Shown: positions 34,738 through 44,384, numbered from the stretch's first letter. The stretch: DNA of 64,000 nt from Bradyrhizobium sp. ISRA430 (GCF_029909975.1 NZ_CP094516.1:8224501-8288500); one strand, 5' to 3'. Notes: generated from the letters alone by a model not told the origin. Numbers and translations: made by a program.

Positions 34738-36066
34738 ATGCAAATTTCTGGGAAATGGATTCTCACAGCGCGCGTATTTCTCCCGTTTGCTGCCGGATAC
34801 TATCTTTCGTATCTGTTTCGAACGATCAACGCTTTGATCGCCAGTCATCTCAGCTCGGATGCCGGCCTTGGGACTGCCGACCTCGGGTTGCTTACGTCAG
34901 TCTATTTCCTTGTTTTCGCGGCGGCTCAGATTCCCGTCGGCATATTGTTGGACCGATTTGGTCCGCGTCGCGTCCAAAGTGTGCTGCTATTGCTCGCAGC
35001 AGCGGGCGCCGGGCTGTTCGCGGTATCGACCAGCTTCCTGTCACTTTTGATCGCGCGTGCAATGATCGGGCTTGGTGTGGCGGCGGCGCTCACGGCAGGA
35101 CTGAAGGCCATTATCCTTTGGTTCCCCAGGGAGCGAGTTGCATTGCTGAACGGCTACATGATTATGCTGGGATCGCTGGGAGCCGTAACCGCTACGGATC
35201 CCCTCGAACATCTGCTCACTTGGATGAGCTGGCGGCCGCTCTTTGAGATCCTGGCAGCCGCTACGGGTGTGACGGCCATTCTCATCTATGTCATGGTGCC
35301 TGAACGACCCATTGTCCCATCAACCGCGCACGCCACCCTTGGCTCCGTTTTCGGCGATCGACGCTTCTGGCGAATCGCACCGTTGTCGGCGACTTGCATT
35401 GGATCAGCCTGGTCTCTGCAAGGTTTGTGGGCATCGCCATGGCTGACAGACGTCGAGGGGCTTGATCGCGCAAGTCTGGTCCGACAGCTTCTTACGATGT
35501 CGATCGTCTTAAGCTGCGGTGCCTGGTTGTTCGGTACGACGGTCCATTACATCAAACGGAGGGGAATCGGGGCGGAGACGATATTAGTGATGGTAGCAGT
35601 TCTGTTTGTCGCAGCTGAGTTAGCCTTGATCTTGCGAGCACCTCTGCCGTCCATTGTGCCCTGGTCCGTTGTCGCCATTGTCGCAACGGCAACTGTGGCC
35701 AGCTTCGCGGTGATAGCGGATTACTTTCCTCCGGAACTTGCCGGTCGTGCCAATGGCGCCCTAAACGTCCTGCACTTCGGTTGGGCATTTTTGGCTCAAT
35801 TCGGGACTGGCCTGATCCTGGAGGAATGGTCTGCGAATGATGGCCGTAGGCCCGTCCAGGCCTATCAAGTCGCGTTCGGCCTCAGCGTAGCACTGCAGAT
35901 CGCGGCGCTGGTCTGGTTCGTGCTGCCTTCGCGCCGATCCTTCTCCTCATGGATGAGTTCCATCCTCTTCTTCAAGCCGGCTGATGCTTCCTACGCTGTC
36001 GAGTCGGTCGGGGTGTATGAGGATTCGGTCATACTCGTGTCCGCGGATGACGATGCGGAGTGGTGA
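34738..36066 (+). CDS. MFS transporter (12 predicted membrane segments)
   Basis: The ATG at 34738 after AGAGGG gives a 442-aa protein starting MQISGKWILTARVFLPFAAG. The MFS loop motif is GILLDRFGPRRVQSVLLLLA (D-R-x-G-x-R-R-x type). There are about twelve hydrophobic segments, split by a central loop (PERPIVPSTAHATLGSVFGD). The acidic C-terminal tail (SVGVYEDSVILVSADDDAEW) is unusual. Substrate is unknown; it might be a phthalate/organic-acid or drug exporter. It is the last cargo gene before trbB and is bracketed by 20-bp direct repeats. Confidence 0.88.
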   Translation: MQISGKWILTARVFLPFAAGYYLSYLFRTINALIASHLSSDAGLGTADLGLLTSVYFLVFAAAQIPVGILLDRFGPRRVQSVLLLLAAAGAGLFAVSTSFLSLLIARAMIGLGVAAALTAGLKAIILWFPRERVALLNGYMIMLGSLGAVTATDPLEHLLTWMSWRPLFEILAAATGVTAILIYVMVPERPIVPSTAHATLGSVFGDRRFWRIAPLSATCIGSAWSLQGLWASPWLTDVEGLDRASLVRQLLTMSIVLSCGAWLFGTTVHYIKRRGIGAETILVMVAVLFVAAELALILRAPLPSIVPWSVVAIVATATVASFAVIADYFPPELAGRANGALNVLHFGWAFLAQFGTGLILEEWSANDGRRPVQAYQVAFGLSVALQIAALVWFVLPSRRSFSSWMSSILFFKPADASYAVESVGVYEDSVILVSADDDAEW

Positions 36067-36126
36067 GCGGTAGCTCGCCGAGTACGATACTACTGAGTAG
36101 CCCTAAAACATCAGTTCTCACTCTTT

Positions 36127-36146
36127 CTTTTTCTACGCCAGCCTAC
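36127..36146 (+). repeat. 20-bp direct repeat, right copy
   Basis: This is the exact second copy of the repeat at 34640-34659, lying 100 bp before the trbB start. If the unit came by insertion, this copy marks its right edge in the transfer operon. Confidence 0.8.
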
Positions 36147-36246
36147 GATCACTGAAGCCGCTTGTTGCGCCAAGTCCATCGGTGCCTTTTCTAATCATCC
36201 CCATCTGAGGCGCTCTTTGGGCGTCCTCATCCGGTGGGGGCGAACG

Positions 36247-37209
36247 GTGGCAATCCATTCCATTCAATCGGAAGCGAGTTCGCGCGGTGCGCGAATGCTG
36301 CGCAGCGCGCTTGGTTCTGCGATTGCCGGCTACCTCGAAGACGAAGCGATCATCGAGGTGATGCTCAACCCAGATGGGCGGCTGTGGATCGACCGGTTGT
36401 CGAATGGTCTGATCGACACAGGGGAAACTCTGTCGGCTGCGGATGGCGAGCGCATCGTTCGCCTGGTTGCGCATCACGTAGGCGCCGAGGTGCATGCCGG
36501 CGCGCCACGGGTTTCGGCAGAGCTGCCCGGGACCGGCGAGCGCTTCGAAGGTCTGTTGCCCCCAGTCGTTGCCGCCCCAGTCTTTGCTATCCGCAAGCCT
36601 GCAGTCGCGGTGTTTACGCTCGACGACTACGTCGCCAAAGAGATCATGACCTCGGAGCAGGCCAAGGTCCTGAAGAGCGCTGTTGCTGCACGGAAGAACA
36701 TCCTCGTCGCCGGCGGGACGTCGACCGGCAAGACAACATTGACGAATGCGCTCCTGGCCGAGGTGGCGAAGACTGCTGATCGGGTCGTGCTGATCGAAGA
36801 TACGCGTGAACTTCAGTGCAAAGCGCCCAATCTGGTAGCGCTCCGGACCAAAGACGGCGTGGCCACGCTATCGGATCTTGTTCGGTCCTCGCTGCGCCTA
36901 CGACCTGATCGCATTCCGATTGGTGAAGTTCGCGGTGCCGAGGCGCTCGATCTGGTCAAGGCCTGGGCTACGGGCCATCCCGGCGGCATCGGCACTATTC
37001 ACGCGGGCACCGCGCTCGGTGCGCTGCGGCGGCTTGAGCAGCTCATCCAGGAAGCCGTGATCACGGTGCCGCGCGCTCTAATCGCCGAGACCATCAACCT
37101 CGTCGCTGTGCTTGCAGGACGCGGCGCTGACCGTCGCCTCGCTGAGCTCGCCCTCGTCACCGGCCTTGGCGCCGCCGGCGACTACACCCTTTCATCAGCG
37201 GGAGACTGA
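36247..37209 (+). CDS. trbB: TrbB, conjugation traffic ATPase
   Basis: This hexameric cytoplasmic ATPase of the VirB11/GspE group powers pilus and channel assembly. The GTG at 36247 gives the usual start [20 protein letters not shown]; an upstream ATG at 36217 adds only ten residues. Walker A is in [20 protein letters not shown] (about residues 157-165), and the Asp/His boxes are in [20 protein letters not shown] and [20 protein letters not shown]. Length is 320 aa. It opens the trb operon, with trbC starting one base after its stop. Its normal upstream neighbour copG is 7.8 kb away. Confidence 0.95.
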   Translation: MAIHSIQSEASSRGARMLRSALGSAIAGYLEDEAIIEVMLNPDGRLWIDRLSNGLIDTGETLSAADGERIVRLVAHHVGAEVHAGAPRVSAELPGTGERFEGLLPPVVAAPVFAIRKPAVAVFTLDDYVAKEIMTSEQAKVLKSAVAARKNILVAGGTSTGKTTLTNALLAEVAKTADRVVLIEDTRELQCKAPNLVALRTKDGVATLSDLVRSSLRLRPDRIPIGEVRGAEALDLVKAWATGHPGGIGTIHAGTALGALRRLEQLIQEAVITVPRALIAETINLVAVLAGRGADRRLAELALVTGLGAAGDYTLSSAGD

Positions 37210-37210
37210 C

Positions 37211-37534
37211 ATGCGTCGGCAATTGCGTTTTCTTCGAGGTGCATCGTTGGCCGTGTTCGGCATGGTGGTTTTGGGAGCGGCGCCGGCATGGGCGGCCGGC
37301 TCGAACATGCCGTGGGAGCAGCCACTCAATCAAATCTTGCAGTCGGTTGAAGGACCGGTCGCCAAGATCATCGCCGTCATCATTATCGTGGTGACCGGGC
37401 TCACGCTCGCGTTCGGGGATTCGTCAGGTGGTTTTCGCAGGCTGATCCAGATCGTGTTCGGATTGTCGATCGCCTTTGCCGCCTCGAGCTTCTTCCTGTC
37501 GTTCTTCTCCTTCGGCGGCGGCGTGGTGATCTGA
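37211..37534 (+). CDS. trbC: TrbC, conjugative pilin precursor
   Basis: The 107-aa pro-pilin starts MRRQLRFLRGASLAVFGMVV with a signal peptide ending near PAWAAG. Two membrane segments follow (VAKIIAVIIIVVTGLTLAFG and IVFGLSIAFAASSFFLSFFS), as in VirB2/TrbC. It is the substrate of the TraF peptidase encoded at 20.8 kb. It ends TGATGG, overlapping the trbD start. The fit in size, topology and place is complete. Confidence 0.93.
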   Translation: MRRQLRFLRGASLAVFGMVVLGAAPAWAAGSNMPWEQPLNQILQSVEGPVAKIIAVIIIVVTGLTLAFGDSSGGFRRLIQIVFGLSIAFAASSFFLSFFSFGGGVVI

Positions 37535-37797
37535 TGGATGATCAGGTGGCAGGCTTTGTCGTGCCCGTTCATCGCGCGCTCACTGAGCCAATCCTGATGG
37601 GCGGCGCGCCGCGGTCGGTCGCGATCGTCAACGGCACGCTTGCGGCAGCTCTGGGGCTGGGACTTCGGCTCTGGATCGCGGGTCTGGTCCTCTGGTTCAT
37701 CGGCCACATGGCCGTCGTCTGGGCCGCCAAGCGCGATCCCGCCTTCGTCGATGTGGTGCGCCGACATCTGCGCATTCCCAGTCATCTCAACCTCTGA
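37534..37797 (+). CDS. trbD: TrbD, VirB3-like inner-membrane protein
   Basis: The 87-aa protein MDDQVAGFVVPVHRALTEPI, MGGAPRSVAIVNGTLAAALG matches TrbD: the L-T-E-P-x-L-x-G-G-x-P-R motif, then two membrane segments and the C-terminal YVDVxxRHxRxPxxL-type tail (DPAFVDVVRRHLRIPSHLNL). It anchors the TrbE ATPase to the membrane. The start overlaps the trbC stop and trbE begins 10 bp after it. Confidence 0.93.
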   Translation: MDDQVAGFVVPVHRALTEPILMGGAPRSVAIVNGTLAAALGLGLRLWIAGLVLWFIGHMAVVWAAKRDPAFVDVVRRHLRIPSHLNL

Positions 37798-37807
37798 GCT
37801 ATCGGTC

Positions 37808-40249
37808 ATGTTGAACCTTGCCGAATATCGCCATTCCAGCGCGCGCCTCGCCGACTTCCTGCCTTGGGCAGCCCTTGTTGACGAAGGAATCATCCTGAAC
37901 AAGGACGGCTCGTTCCAGCGGACAGCAAAGTTCCGCGGACCCGACCTGGATAGCGCAGTGCCGGCTGAACTCGTCGCCGTCGCGGGTCGCTTGAATAACG
38001 CCTTGCGTCGCCTGGGATCAGGCTGGGCCGTATTCGTCGAAGCGCAGCGTCATTTTGCGGGGACCTACCCGCCTAACTCCTTTCCGGATGTCGCGTCTGC
38101 GCTGGTTGACGCGGAACGCAGGGCTCAATTCGAGGAGGCGGGTGCCCATTATGAGTCCAGCTACTTCCTGACCTTCCTCTATCTGCCTCCAGAGGAAGGG
38201 GCCGCCAGGGCAGAGCAACTGCTTTACGAGGGCCGCGACCGCACCGTCGGAGCCGACGCGCGCGAGGTCCTCCGTGGGTTTATCGACCAAACCAACCGTG
38301 TGCTGCAACTCGTCGAAGGGTTCATGCCCGAATGCGCCTGGCTCGATGATCAGGACACGCTGACCTACCTGCACTCGACGATCTCGACCAAGCGTCATCG
38401 GGTACGAGTGCCCGAAATCCCGATGTACATCGATGCGCTGTTGGCCGACCAGCCGCTGACCGGCGGGCTCGAGCCGATGCTGGGCTCAGCCGATGTCCGG
38501 GTTCTCACGATTGTCGGCTTTCCGGGCGCGACGACCCCGGGAATACTGGATGACCTGAATCGCCTGGCATTTTCGTATCGGTGGTCGACCCGCGCGATCA
38601 TGCTCGACAAGACCGATGCCACCAAGCTGCTGACCAAAATCCGCCGCCAGTGGTTCGCGAAGAGAAAATCAATCGGCGCCATCCTCAAGGAGGTCATGAC
38701 CAACGAGGCATCGACGCTGCTCGATACCGACGCCCACAACAAGGCGATCGATGCCGATGCGGCTTTGCAGGAACTGGGGTCGGACCAGGTCGGGCAGGCC
38801 TTTGTCACCGCGACCATTACCGTCTGGGACCGCGATCCCGGTGCCGCCGATGAAAAGCTCCGTCTGGTCGAGAAGGTCATTCAGGGTCGCGATTTCACCT
38901 GCATGATCGAGACGGTGAATGCCGTCGAAGCCTGGCTCGGCGGCCTGCCCGGGCACGTTTACGCCAACGTGCGGCAGCCTCCGATTTCGACTCTTAACCT
39001 CGCCCACATGATTCCGATGTCGGCCGTGTGGGCGGGCGAGGCGAGGGACCTACACTTCAGGGGCCCTCCTCTGTTGTTCGGCAAGACCGAGGGCTCAACG
39101 CCGTTCCGCTTCTCGCTCCACGTCGGCGACGTCGGTCATACCCTCGTGGTGGGTCCGACCGGCGCCGGCAAGTCCGTGTTGCTGGCTCTGATGGCGTTGC
39201 AATTCCGCCGCTATCCGAACTCTCAGGTCTTTGCGTTTGACTTCGGCGGTTCAATCCGGGCGGCCGCGCTCGCCATGAATGGCGACTGGCATGATCTCGG
39301 CGGCGCACTGTCTGGCGGGGACGAAAGCCCCGTTGCCCTGCAACCGTTGGCCTGGATTGACGATCCTTCCGAGCGCGGATGGGCCACGGAATGGATCGGC
39401 GCGATCCTCGCACGGGAAAAGATCGAGATCACTCCGGAGGTCAAGGATCATCTGTGGTCGGCGCTGACGTCTCTTGCCTCGGCGCCGAGAGAGGAACGCA
39501 CCCTGACGGGCCTGTCAGTCCTTCTACAATTGAACTCCCTGAAGCGCGCCCTGCAACCATACTGCCTGGGCGGACCTTCCGGCCGCTTGCTCGATGCTGA
39601 ATTCGAGCGCCTTGGCGAGGCCTCGGTCCAGGCGTTTGAGACCGAAGGCTTGATAGGCACGAGTGCGGCCCCGGCCGTGCTGGCGTATCTGTTCCATCGG
39701 ATTGGGGATCGTCTCGACGGCCGGCCGACACTCCTGATTGTCGATGAAGGGTGGCTTGCCCTCGATGACGAGGATTTTGCCGGCCAGCTCCGGGAATGGC
39801 TGAAGACGCTGCGGAAGAAGAACGCGTCGGTCATCTTCGCCACCCAGTCGCTCTCGGACATCGACGGCTCCGCGATCGCGCCGGCGATTATCGAAAGCTG
39901 CCCAACGCGCTTGTTGCTGCCGAACGAACGAGCGATCGAGCCGCAGATCACGGCGATTTACCGTCGCTTCGGCCTCAATGACCGCCAGATCGAGCTTCTG
40001 AGCCGGGCAACGCCAAAGCGCGACTATTACTGTCAGTCCCGTCGCGGCAACCGGATGTTCGAACTTGGTCTTGGTGAGATTGCGCTCGCATTCACCGCAG
40101 CCTCTTCCAAGACAGACCAGGCCACCATCACGCAACTTATCGCTGAACATGGCCCCGACGGTTTCGTGCCCGCCTGGCTCCAGCATCGTGGCGTCGCGTG
40201 GGCCCTCGACCTGATCCCCAACCTCGTCAATCTGGAGAAATCGCTATGA
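37808..40249 (+). CDS. trbE: TrbE, VirB4-like conjugation ATPase
   Basis: The 813-aa protein is the large motor ATPase of the mating channel. It starts MLNLAEYRHSSARLADFLPW. The VirB4 N-terminal domain spans about residues 1-430. Walker A is TLVVGPTGAGKSVLLALMAL near residue 450 and Walker B is RPTLLIVDEGWLALDDEDFA. SVIFATQSLSDI is also conserved. Length and all motifs are normal. The longer upstream reading overlaps trbD and is rejected. The stop overlaps the trbJ start. Confidence 0.96.
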   Translation: MLNLAEYRHSSARLADFLPWAALVDEGIILNKDGSFQRTAKFRGPDLDSAVPAELVAVAGRLNNALRRLGSGWAVFVEAQRHFAGTYPPNSFPDVASALVDAERRAQFEEAGAHYESSYFLTFLYLPPEEGAARAEQLLYEGRDRTVGADAREVLRGFIDQTNRVLQLVEGFMPECAWLDDQDTLTYLHSTISTKRHRVRVPEIPMYIDALLADQPLTGGLEPMLGSADVRVLTIVGFPGATTPGILDDLNRLAFSYRWSTRAIMLDKTDATKLLTKIRRQWFAKRKSIGAILKEVMTNEASTLLDTDAHNKAIDADAALQELGSDQVGQAFVTATITVWDRDPGAADEKLRLVEKVIQGRDFTCMIETVNAVEAWLGGLPGHVYANVRQPPISTLNLAHMIPMSAVWAGEARDLHFRGPPLLFGKTEGSTPFRFSLHVGDVGHTLVVGPTGAGKSVLLALMALQFRRYPNSQVFAFDFGGSIRAAALAMNGDWHDLGGALSGGDESPVALQPLAWIDDPSERGWATEWIGAILAREKIEITPEVKDHLWSALTSLASAPREERTLTGLSVLLQLNSLKRALQPYCLGGPSGRLLDAEFERLGEASVQAFETEGLIGTSAAPAVLAYLFHRIGDRLDGRPTLLIVDEGWLALDDEDFAGQLREWLKTLRKKNASVIFATQSLSDIDGSAIAPAIIESCPTRLLLPNERAIEPQITAIYRRFGLNDRQIELLSRATPKRDYYCQSRRGNRMFELGLGEIALAFTAASSKTDQATITQLIAEHGPDGFVPAWLQHRGVAWALDLIPNLVNLEKSL

Positions 40250-40974
40250 GACCTCTTCGCCTATTGGCGACTACGGCCGTCTTCGCGCTGGTGCTTGGCG
40301 TTACGGCGCCCGCACGGGCACTGATCGTCTTTGATCCCAACAACTACGTCCAGAATGTCCTGACCGCCGCGCGGGAACTCCAGCAGATCAACAATCAGAT
40401 CACCTCGTTGCAGAACGAGGCGCAGATGCTGATCAATCAGGCAAAGAATCTGGCTAACCTGCCGTATTCGTCGTTGCAGCAACTGCAATCGTCGATTCAG
40501 CGGACCCAGCAACTGCTGGCCCAGGCTCAGCGGATCGCCTACGACATCCAGCAGATCGATCGCGCGTTCTCGACCAGCTACGCGCCAGCGACCAGCAGCC
40601 AATCGAACCAGTTACTGATCTCCAACGCTCAATCGCGATGGCAGAATTCCTATGCCGCGACGCAAGACGCGCTTCGTGTCCAGGCAGGCATCGTTGGCAA
40701 CCTCGACACTAATCGCATCCAGACATCGGCCCTCGTAACCTCGAGCCAGAGTGCCAGTGGCACCTTGCAGGCAACTCAGGCCGGTAACCAGATCCTCGCG
40801 CTTCAAGCGCAACAACTTGCCGATCTCACGGCGGCCGCGGCGGCGCAGGGCAGGGCGCAGAGTCTCGAAGCGGCTCAGCGCGCCTCGGCCCAGGATCAGG
40901 GGCGAGAGCAGCTCAGACGATTCCTGACGCCTGGACAGGGCTATCAATCCTCCAATGTGCAGATGTTCCACTGA
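40246..40974 (+). CDS. trbJ: TrbJ, VirB5-like periplasmic transfer protein
   Basis: The start overlaps the trbE stop (ATGA). Residues 1-25 (MRPLRLLATTAVFALVLGVT, then APARA) form a signal peptide. The mature 217-residue protein is a long helical, Gln-rich molecule (LQQINNQITSLQNEAQMLIN, SQSNQLLISNAQSRWQNSYA) as is typical of TrbJ/VirB5, a minor pilus component that may help host recognition. TGATG joins it to the next gene. Confidence 0.93.
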   Translation: MRPLRLLATTAVFALVLGVTAPARALIVFDPNNYVQNVLTAARELQQINNQITSLQNEAQMLINQAKNLANLPYSSLQQLQSSIQRTQQLLAQAQRIAYDIQQIDRAFSTSYAPATSSQSNQLLISNAQSRWQNSYAATQDALRVQAGIVGNLDTNRIQTSALVTSSQSASGTLQATQAGNQILALQAQQLADLTAAAAAQGRAQSLEAAQRASAQDQGREQLRRFLTPGQGYQSSNVQMFH

Positions 40975-41342
40975 TGACTGAGGTAAAGGCATTCAAGGCG
41001 TTGTCGCTGCTTACGACAATCGGCGTATTAGTGGTCGCGGCCTGCACGATTCAGCTTCGCGGTGGCGACGAGTCGCCAGCGCCGCCGAAGGCGGAGCGGA
41101 CGACAGATGTAATCAGCTCTGACCTCGCACGCTGCCGCAGCGTCACTGCGGAGGAAACGGCAGGTTATCAGCATTGCAGACAGGTCTGGGCCGAAAACCG
41201 GCGTCGCTTCTTCGGCAAGAAGAACGGTCCCACAGATCCTGGCCGAGATGATTCCGCAGGTTTGGCGCCCGGCCCAAAAGACCAGAGCCGGATCCCGCAA
41301 GGTTATCCGCAACCGGGGACACCTGAGGCGAGCAAGCCATGA
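40974..41342 (+). CDS. trbK: TrbK-like entry exclusion protein (TrbK-alt)
   Basis: The 122-aa protein starts MTEVKAFKALSLLTTIGVLV followed by VAACTI, a probable lipoprotein signal with a Cys at about 24. It continues with CRSVTAEETAGYQHCRQVWA, ENRRRFFGKK and a Pro-rich tail. That is the pattern of the 'TrbK-alt' family found between trbJ and trbL. TrbK proteins block entry of a second related element. Both neighbours overlap it, so it is part of the operon. Confidence 0.85.
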   Translation: MTEVKAFKALSLLTTIGVLVVAACTIQLRGGDESPAPPKAERTTDVISSDLARCRSVTAEETAGYQHCRQVWAENRRRFFGKKNGPTDPGRDDSAGLAPGPKDQSRIPQGYPQPGTPEASKP

Positions 41343-42568
41343 CTGGTACCGGGATCATCGACCAATTCCTGGAAACGTTCACGCGTTACATCGACAACGG
41401 CTTCGGGTTGCTGGGGAGTGACGTCGGATATCTCGCAACGATTCTTGCCGCGATCGACATCACACTCGCAGCGCTATTCTGGAGTTGGGGACCAGACGAG
41501 GATATCATCGCGCGCCTCGTCAAAAAGACGCTCTTCGTCGGCGTGTTTGCTTACCTCATCAGCAATTGGAACAGCCTGGCGCGCATCGTCTTCGAGAGCT
41601 TTGCGGGGCTTGGGTTGAAAGCATCGGGTGCAAGCCTGTCTGCATCCGATTTCCTGCGACCTGGAAAGATCGCCCAAGTCGGACTCGACGCCGGCCGACC
41701 GCTGCTCGAGTCGATTTCCAACCTGATGGGCTACATCAGTTTCTTCGAAAATTTCGTCCAGATCGTCGTTCTCTTGTTTGCGTGGGTCGTGGTGCTGCTC
41801 GCCTTCTTTATCCTGGCGATCCAGCTCTTTGTCACCCTGATCGAATTCAAGCTCACGACGCTGGCCGGCTTCGTGCTCATTCCCTTCGGCCTGTTTGGCA
41901 AGACTGCCTTCGCGGCAGAGCGAGTCTTGGGCAACGTTATCTCTTCAGGGATCAAGGTCCTGGTCCTGGCCGTCATCGTCGGCATCGGCTCGACCCTGTT
42001 CTCGCAGTTCACCGCAGGCTTCGCCGGTGCACAGCCTACCATTGAAGACGCGATGACCTTGGTCCTTGCGGCACTGTCTTTGCTGGGCCTCGGTATCTTT
42101 GGTCCCGGGATCGCGAACGGGCTGGTGTCCGGCGGACCCCAACTCGGCGCCGGTGCCGCGGTTGGAACGGGCCTTGCCGCTGGCGGGATTGTTGCGGCGG
42201 GCGCAGGCCTCGCCGCCGGCGGTGCCGGTCTCGCTGGCGGTGCCATTGCAGGTGCTGCGCGCGGTGGGGGTGCCGTCTTGAGCGGAGCGTCCGCCGCCTA
42301 TCGAAGCGGAGGCATTGCTGGCATTGCGGAGGCAGGTCACTCGGCTGCCATGAGCCCGTTGCGTCGTGCAGCGGCTGCACTCGGCGGAGGCGGGGAAGCC
42401 GGCGAGCAGGCCGCGAGCACTTCGGCAGAAGGGCAGCCCGATTGGGCGCGCCGCATGAAGAGAGCCCAAACCGTTCGGCATGGTGCGTCGGTAGCTGGCC
42501 ACGCGGTCCGCTCAGGCGATCACGGGGGCGGCGGATCCTCCGTCGATTTGTCTGAAGGAGAGCGCTGA
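41339..42568 (+). CDS. trbL: TrbL, VirB6-like inner-membrane channel protein
   Basis: The 409-aa polytopic protein starts MTGTGIIDQFLETFTRYIDN. It has about six membrane segments (for example YLATILAAIDITLAALFWSW, FVQIVVLLFAWVVVLLAFFI, ISSGIKVLVLAVIVGIGSTL). A Gly/Ala-rich low-complexity part (AAVGTGLAAGGIVAAGAGLA) precedes a hydrophilic tail, all usual for TrbL. It lines the inner-membrane part of the DNA path. The start overlaps the trbK stop. trbF begins 101 bp later, the only real gap in this operon. Confidence 0.94.
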   Translation: MTGTGIIDQFLETFTRYIDNGFGLLGSDVGYLATILAAIDITLAALFWSWGPDEDIIARLVKKTLFVGVFAYLISNWNSLARIVFESFAGLGLKASGASLSASDFLRPGKIAQVGLDAGRPLLESISNLMGYISFFENFVQIVVLLFAWVVVLLAFFILAIQLFVTLIEFKLTTLAGFVLIPFGLFGKTAFAAERVLGNVISSGIKVLVLAVIVGIGSTLFSQFTAGFAGAQPTIEDAMTLVLAALSLLGLGIFGPGIANGLVSGGPQLGAGAAVGTGLAAGGIVAAGAGLAAGGAGLAGGAIAGAARGGGAVLSGASAAYRSGGIAGIAEAGHSAAMSPLRRAAAALGGGGEAGEQAASTSAEGQPDWARRMKRAQTVRHGASVAGHAVRSGDHGGGGSSVDLSEGER

Positions 42569-42669
42569 CACGCAGCCAATGCGTTTTCGCCATACGCCGT
42601 GCGGCTGCGCCTCAAATCCGGACACCGCACGACTTGAAACCATTCACTCGATCTCAGGGGCAATCATCG

Positions 42670-43353
42670 ATGTTCAAACGACCTTCCGTTCATTATGGGC
42701 GCATGCCCGAGCCGATTACGCCTTATCAAAAAGCCGCGCAGGTTTGGGATGAACGCATCGGATCGGCACGCGTGCAAGCCAAGAACTGGCGCCTGATGGC
42801 GTTCGGCTGCCTCATGCTCTCAGCCAGTCTCGCAGGTAGCCTTGTCTGGCAATCGAGCCAAGGCTCGATCACCCCCTGGGTGGTCGAAGTCGACCATCTT
42901 GGCCAGGCGCAAAGGGTTGCGCCGGCCAACATCGACTATCAACCCACTGATGCGCAGATCGCCTACCATCTGGCGCGTTTTATCGAGGATGTCAGAGGTC
43001 TGCCGGCCGACGGCATTGTTCTGCGCCAAAATTGGCTCCGGGCCTATGATTTTACGACGGATCGTGGCGCGGCTGCGCTGAACGACTATGCGCGCAACAA
43101 TGACCCCTTTGCCAAGCTGGGTAAGGCTCAAATCTCCGTCGACGTCTCGAGCGTCATTCGCGCGTCTTCGGAGAGCTTTCGGGTCGCGTGGACGCAGCGC
43201 ACCTACGATAACGGTTCGCTGAGTTCGACCGAGCGTTGGACTGCAATTCTCACGATCGTGATCGAGACACCGCGTGACGCCGAACACCTGCGCAAGAATC
43301 CCCTTGGCGTCTATGTCCGCGCCATCAACTGGTCAAAGGAGTTGAGTCAGTGA
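42670..43353 (+). CDS. trbF: TrbF, VirB8-like assembly protein
   Basis: The ATG at 42670 after AGGGGC gives a 227-aa protein starting MFKRPSVHYGRMPEPITPYQ. One membrane segment near residues 36-55 (WRLMAFGCLMLSASLAGSLV) is followed by a periplasmic VirB8 fold (WVVEVDHLGQAQRVAPANID, WTQRTYDNGSLSSTERWTAI). It nucleates the channel in the inner membrane. An upstream ATG at 42634 would add 12 residues. It overlaps the trbG start. Confidence 0.93.
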   Translation: MFKRPSVHYGRMPEPITPYQKAAQVWDERIGSARVQAKNWRLMAFGCLMLSASLAGSLVWQSSQGSITPWVVEVDHLGQAQRVAPANIDYQPTDAQIAYHLARFIEDVRGLPADGIVLRQNWLRAYDFTTDRGAAALNDYARNNDPFAKLGKAQISVDVSSVIRASSESFRVAWTQRTYDNGSLSSTERWTAILTIVIETPRDAEHLRKNPLGVYVRAINWSKELSQ

Positions 43354-44384
43354 TCAAGCTGCCGCATGACGTTTGCTCGAAGCCCCCCTTCTCGCGTGGT
43401 AGCCTCAATTCGGCTCGACCCAAGTTCCTGACCGCGAACCGAGCATGTCTGCACGCTCTCCTGCTTTGTTCGTCGATGCTTGGTGGGTGCGCGACCTACA
43501 TTCCGCCGGAGATCAGCTATGACGCGGAAGTCCCTCCGTTGCCGGCGGCTCCAGCGCCTCTCGACGACAGACCGCAACCGCTTCACGTTCCACCGCTCTG
43601 GAAGCCTGTTCTCGGCGGTAAGTCGGGAGGGAAGGAAGAGCCTGAACCGGTGAGCCGGGTTGAGACGGCAAACAGCGCAGCTCGAGTCGAACCGCGCAAA
43701 CGCGCGTATTTCAACGCAGCACAAATTTACGCCTACAGTCCCGGCGCGCTCTATCAGATTTACGCCGCGCCAGGGCAGATCACGGATATCGCGCTCGAGG
43801 AAGGGGAGCAGTTGACGGGATCAGGGCCGATCGCGGCCGGAGATACCGTGCGCTGGGTCGTGGGCGATACCGAAAGCGGGAGCGGCGACACACGACGGGT
43901 CCATATCCTGGTCAAGCCGACCCGCGCATCGATCGAGACCAATCTCGTCGTCAATACCGACCGGCGTACCTACCTGATCGAGCTCCGGTCCCGCGAGCGG
44001 CCATACATGCCTTCGGTTGCCTGGTACTATCCGGAGACAGTGCGCGAACGGTCGCGTTCAGTCGCTCTGAGGCCCGTTCTTCCGGATCCGGCACAGCGAA
44101 TCTCTCGCTACGCAATCGAAGGGGATAGCCCACCTTGGCGGCCGCTCGCCGTGTATGACGACGGCCGCAAGGTCTATGTCGAATTCCCGCAAGGCATCGT
44201 GCAAGGCGAGATGCCTCCGCTCTTTGTCATCGGCCCGGACGGCAAGACCGAACTCGTCAACTATCGCGCCTACGGCAACGTGTTGATCGTCGATCGGCTG
44301 TTTGCAGCCGCCGAACTTCGGCTCGGTGGTGAGCACCAGCAGAAGGTCAGGATTGTCAGGACCGACGGGAGGCCGTCGTCATGA
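43350..44384 (+). CDS. trbG: TrbG, VirB9-like outer-membrane complex protein
   Basis: The 344-aa protein has a lipobox-like ALLLCSSMLGGCATYIPPEI after a long N-terminus, so the mature protein is probably a lipoprotein at the outer membrane complex. The VirB9 domains are YQIYAAPGQITDIALEEGEQ, IHILVKPTRASI-like (RVHILVKPTRASIETNLVVN) and the C-terminal FVIGPDGKTELVNYRAYGNV, LIVDRLFAAAELRLG. The length is slightly above RP4 TrbG. It overlaps both neighbours, so the operon is continuous. Confidence 0.94.
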   Translation: MIKLPHDVCSKPPFSRGSLNSARPKFLTANRACLHALLLCSSMLGGCATYIPPEISYDAEVPPLPAAPAPLDDRPQPLHVPPLWKPVLGGKSGGKEEPEPVSRVETANSAARVEPRKRAYFNAAQIYAYSPGALYQIYAAPGQITDIALEEGEQLTGSGPIAAGDTVRWVVGDTESGSGDTRRVHILVKPTRASIETNLVVNTDRRTYLIELRSRERPYMPSVAWYYPETVRERSRSVALRPVLPDPAQRISRYAIEGDSPPWRPLAVYDDGRKVYVEFPQGIVQGEMPPLFVIGPDGKTELVNYRAYGNVLIVDRLFAAAELRLGGEHQQKVRIVRTDGRPSS

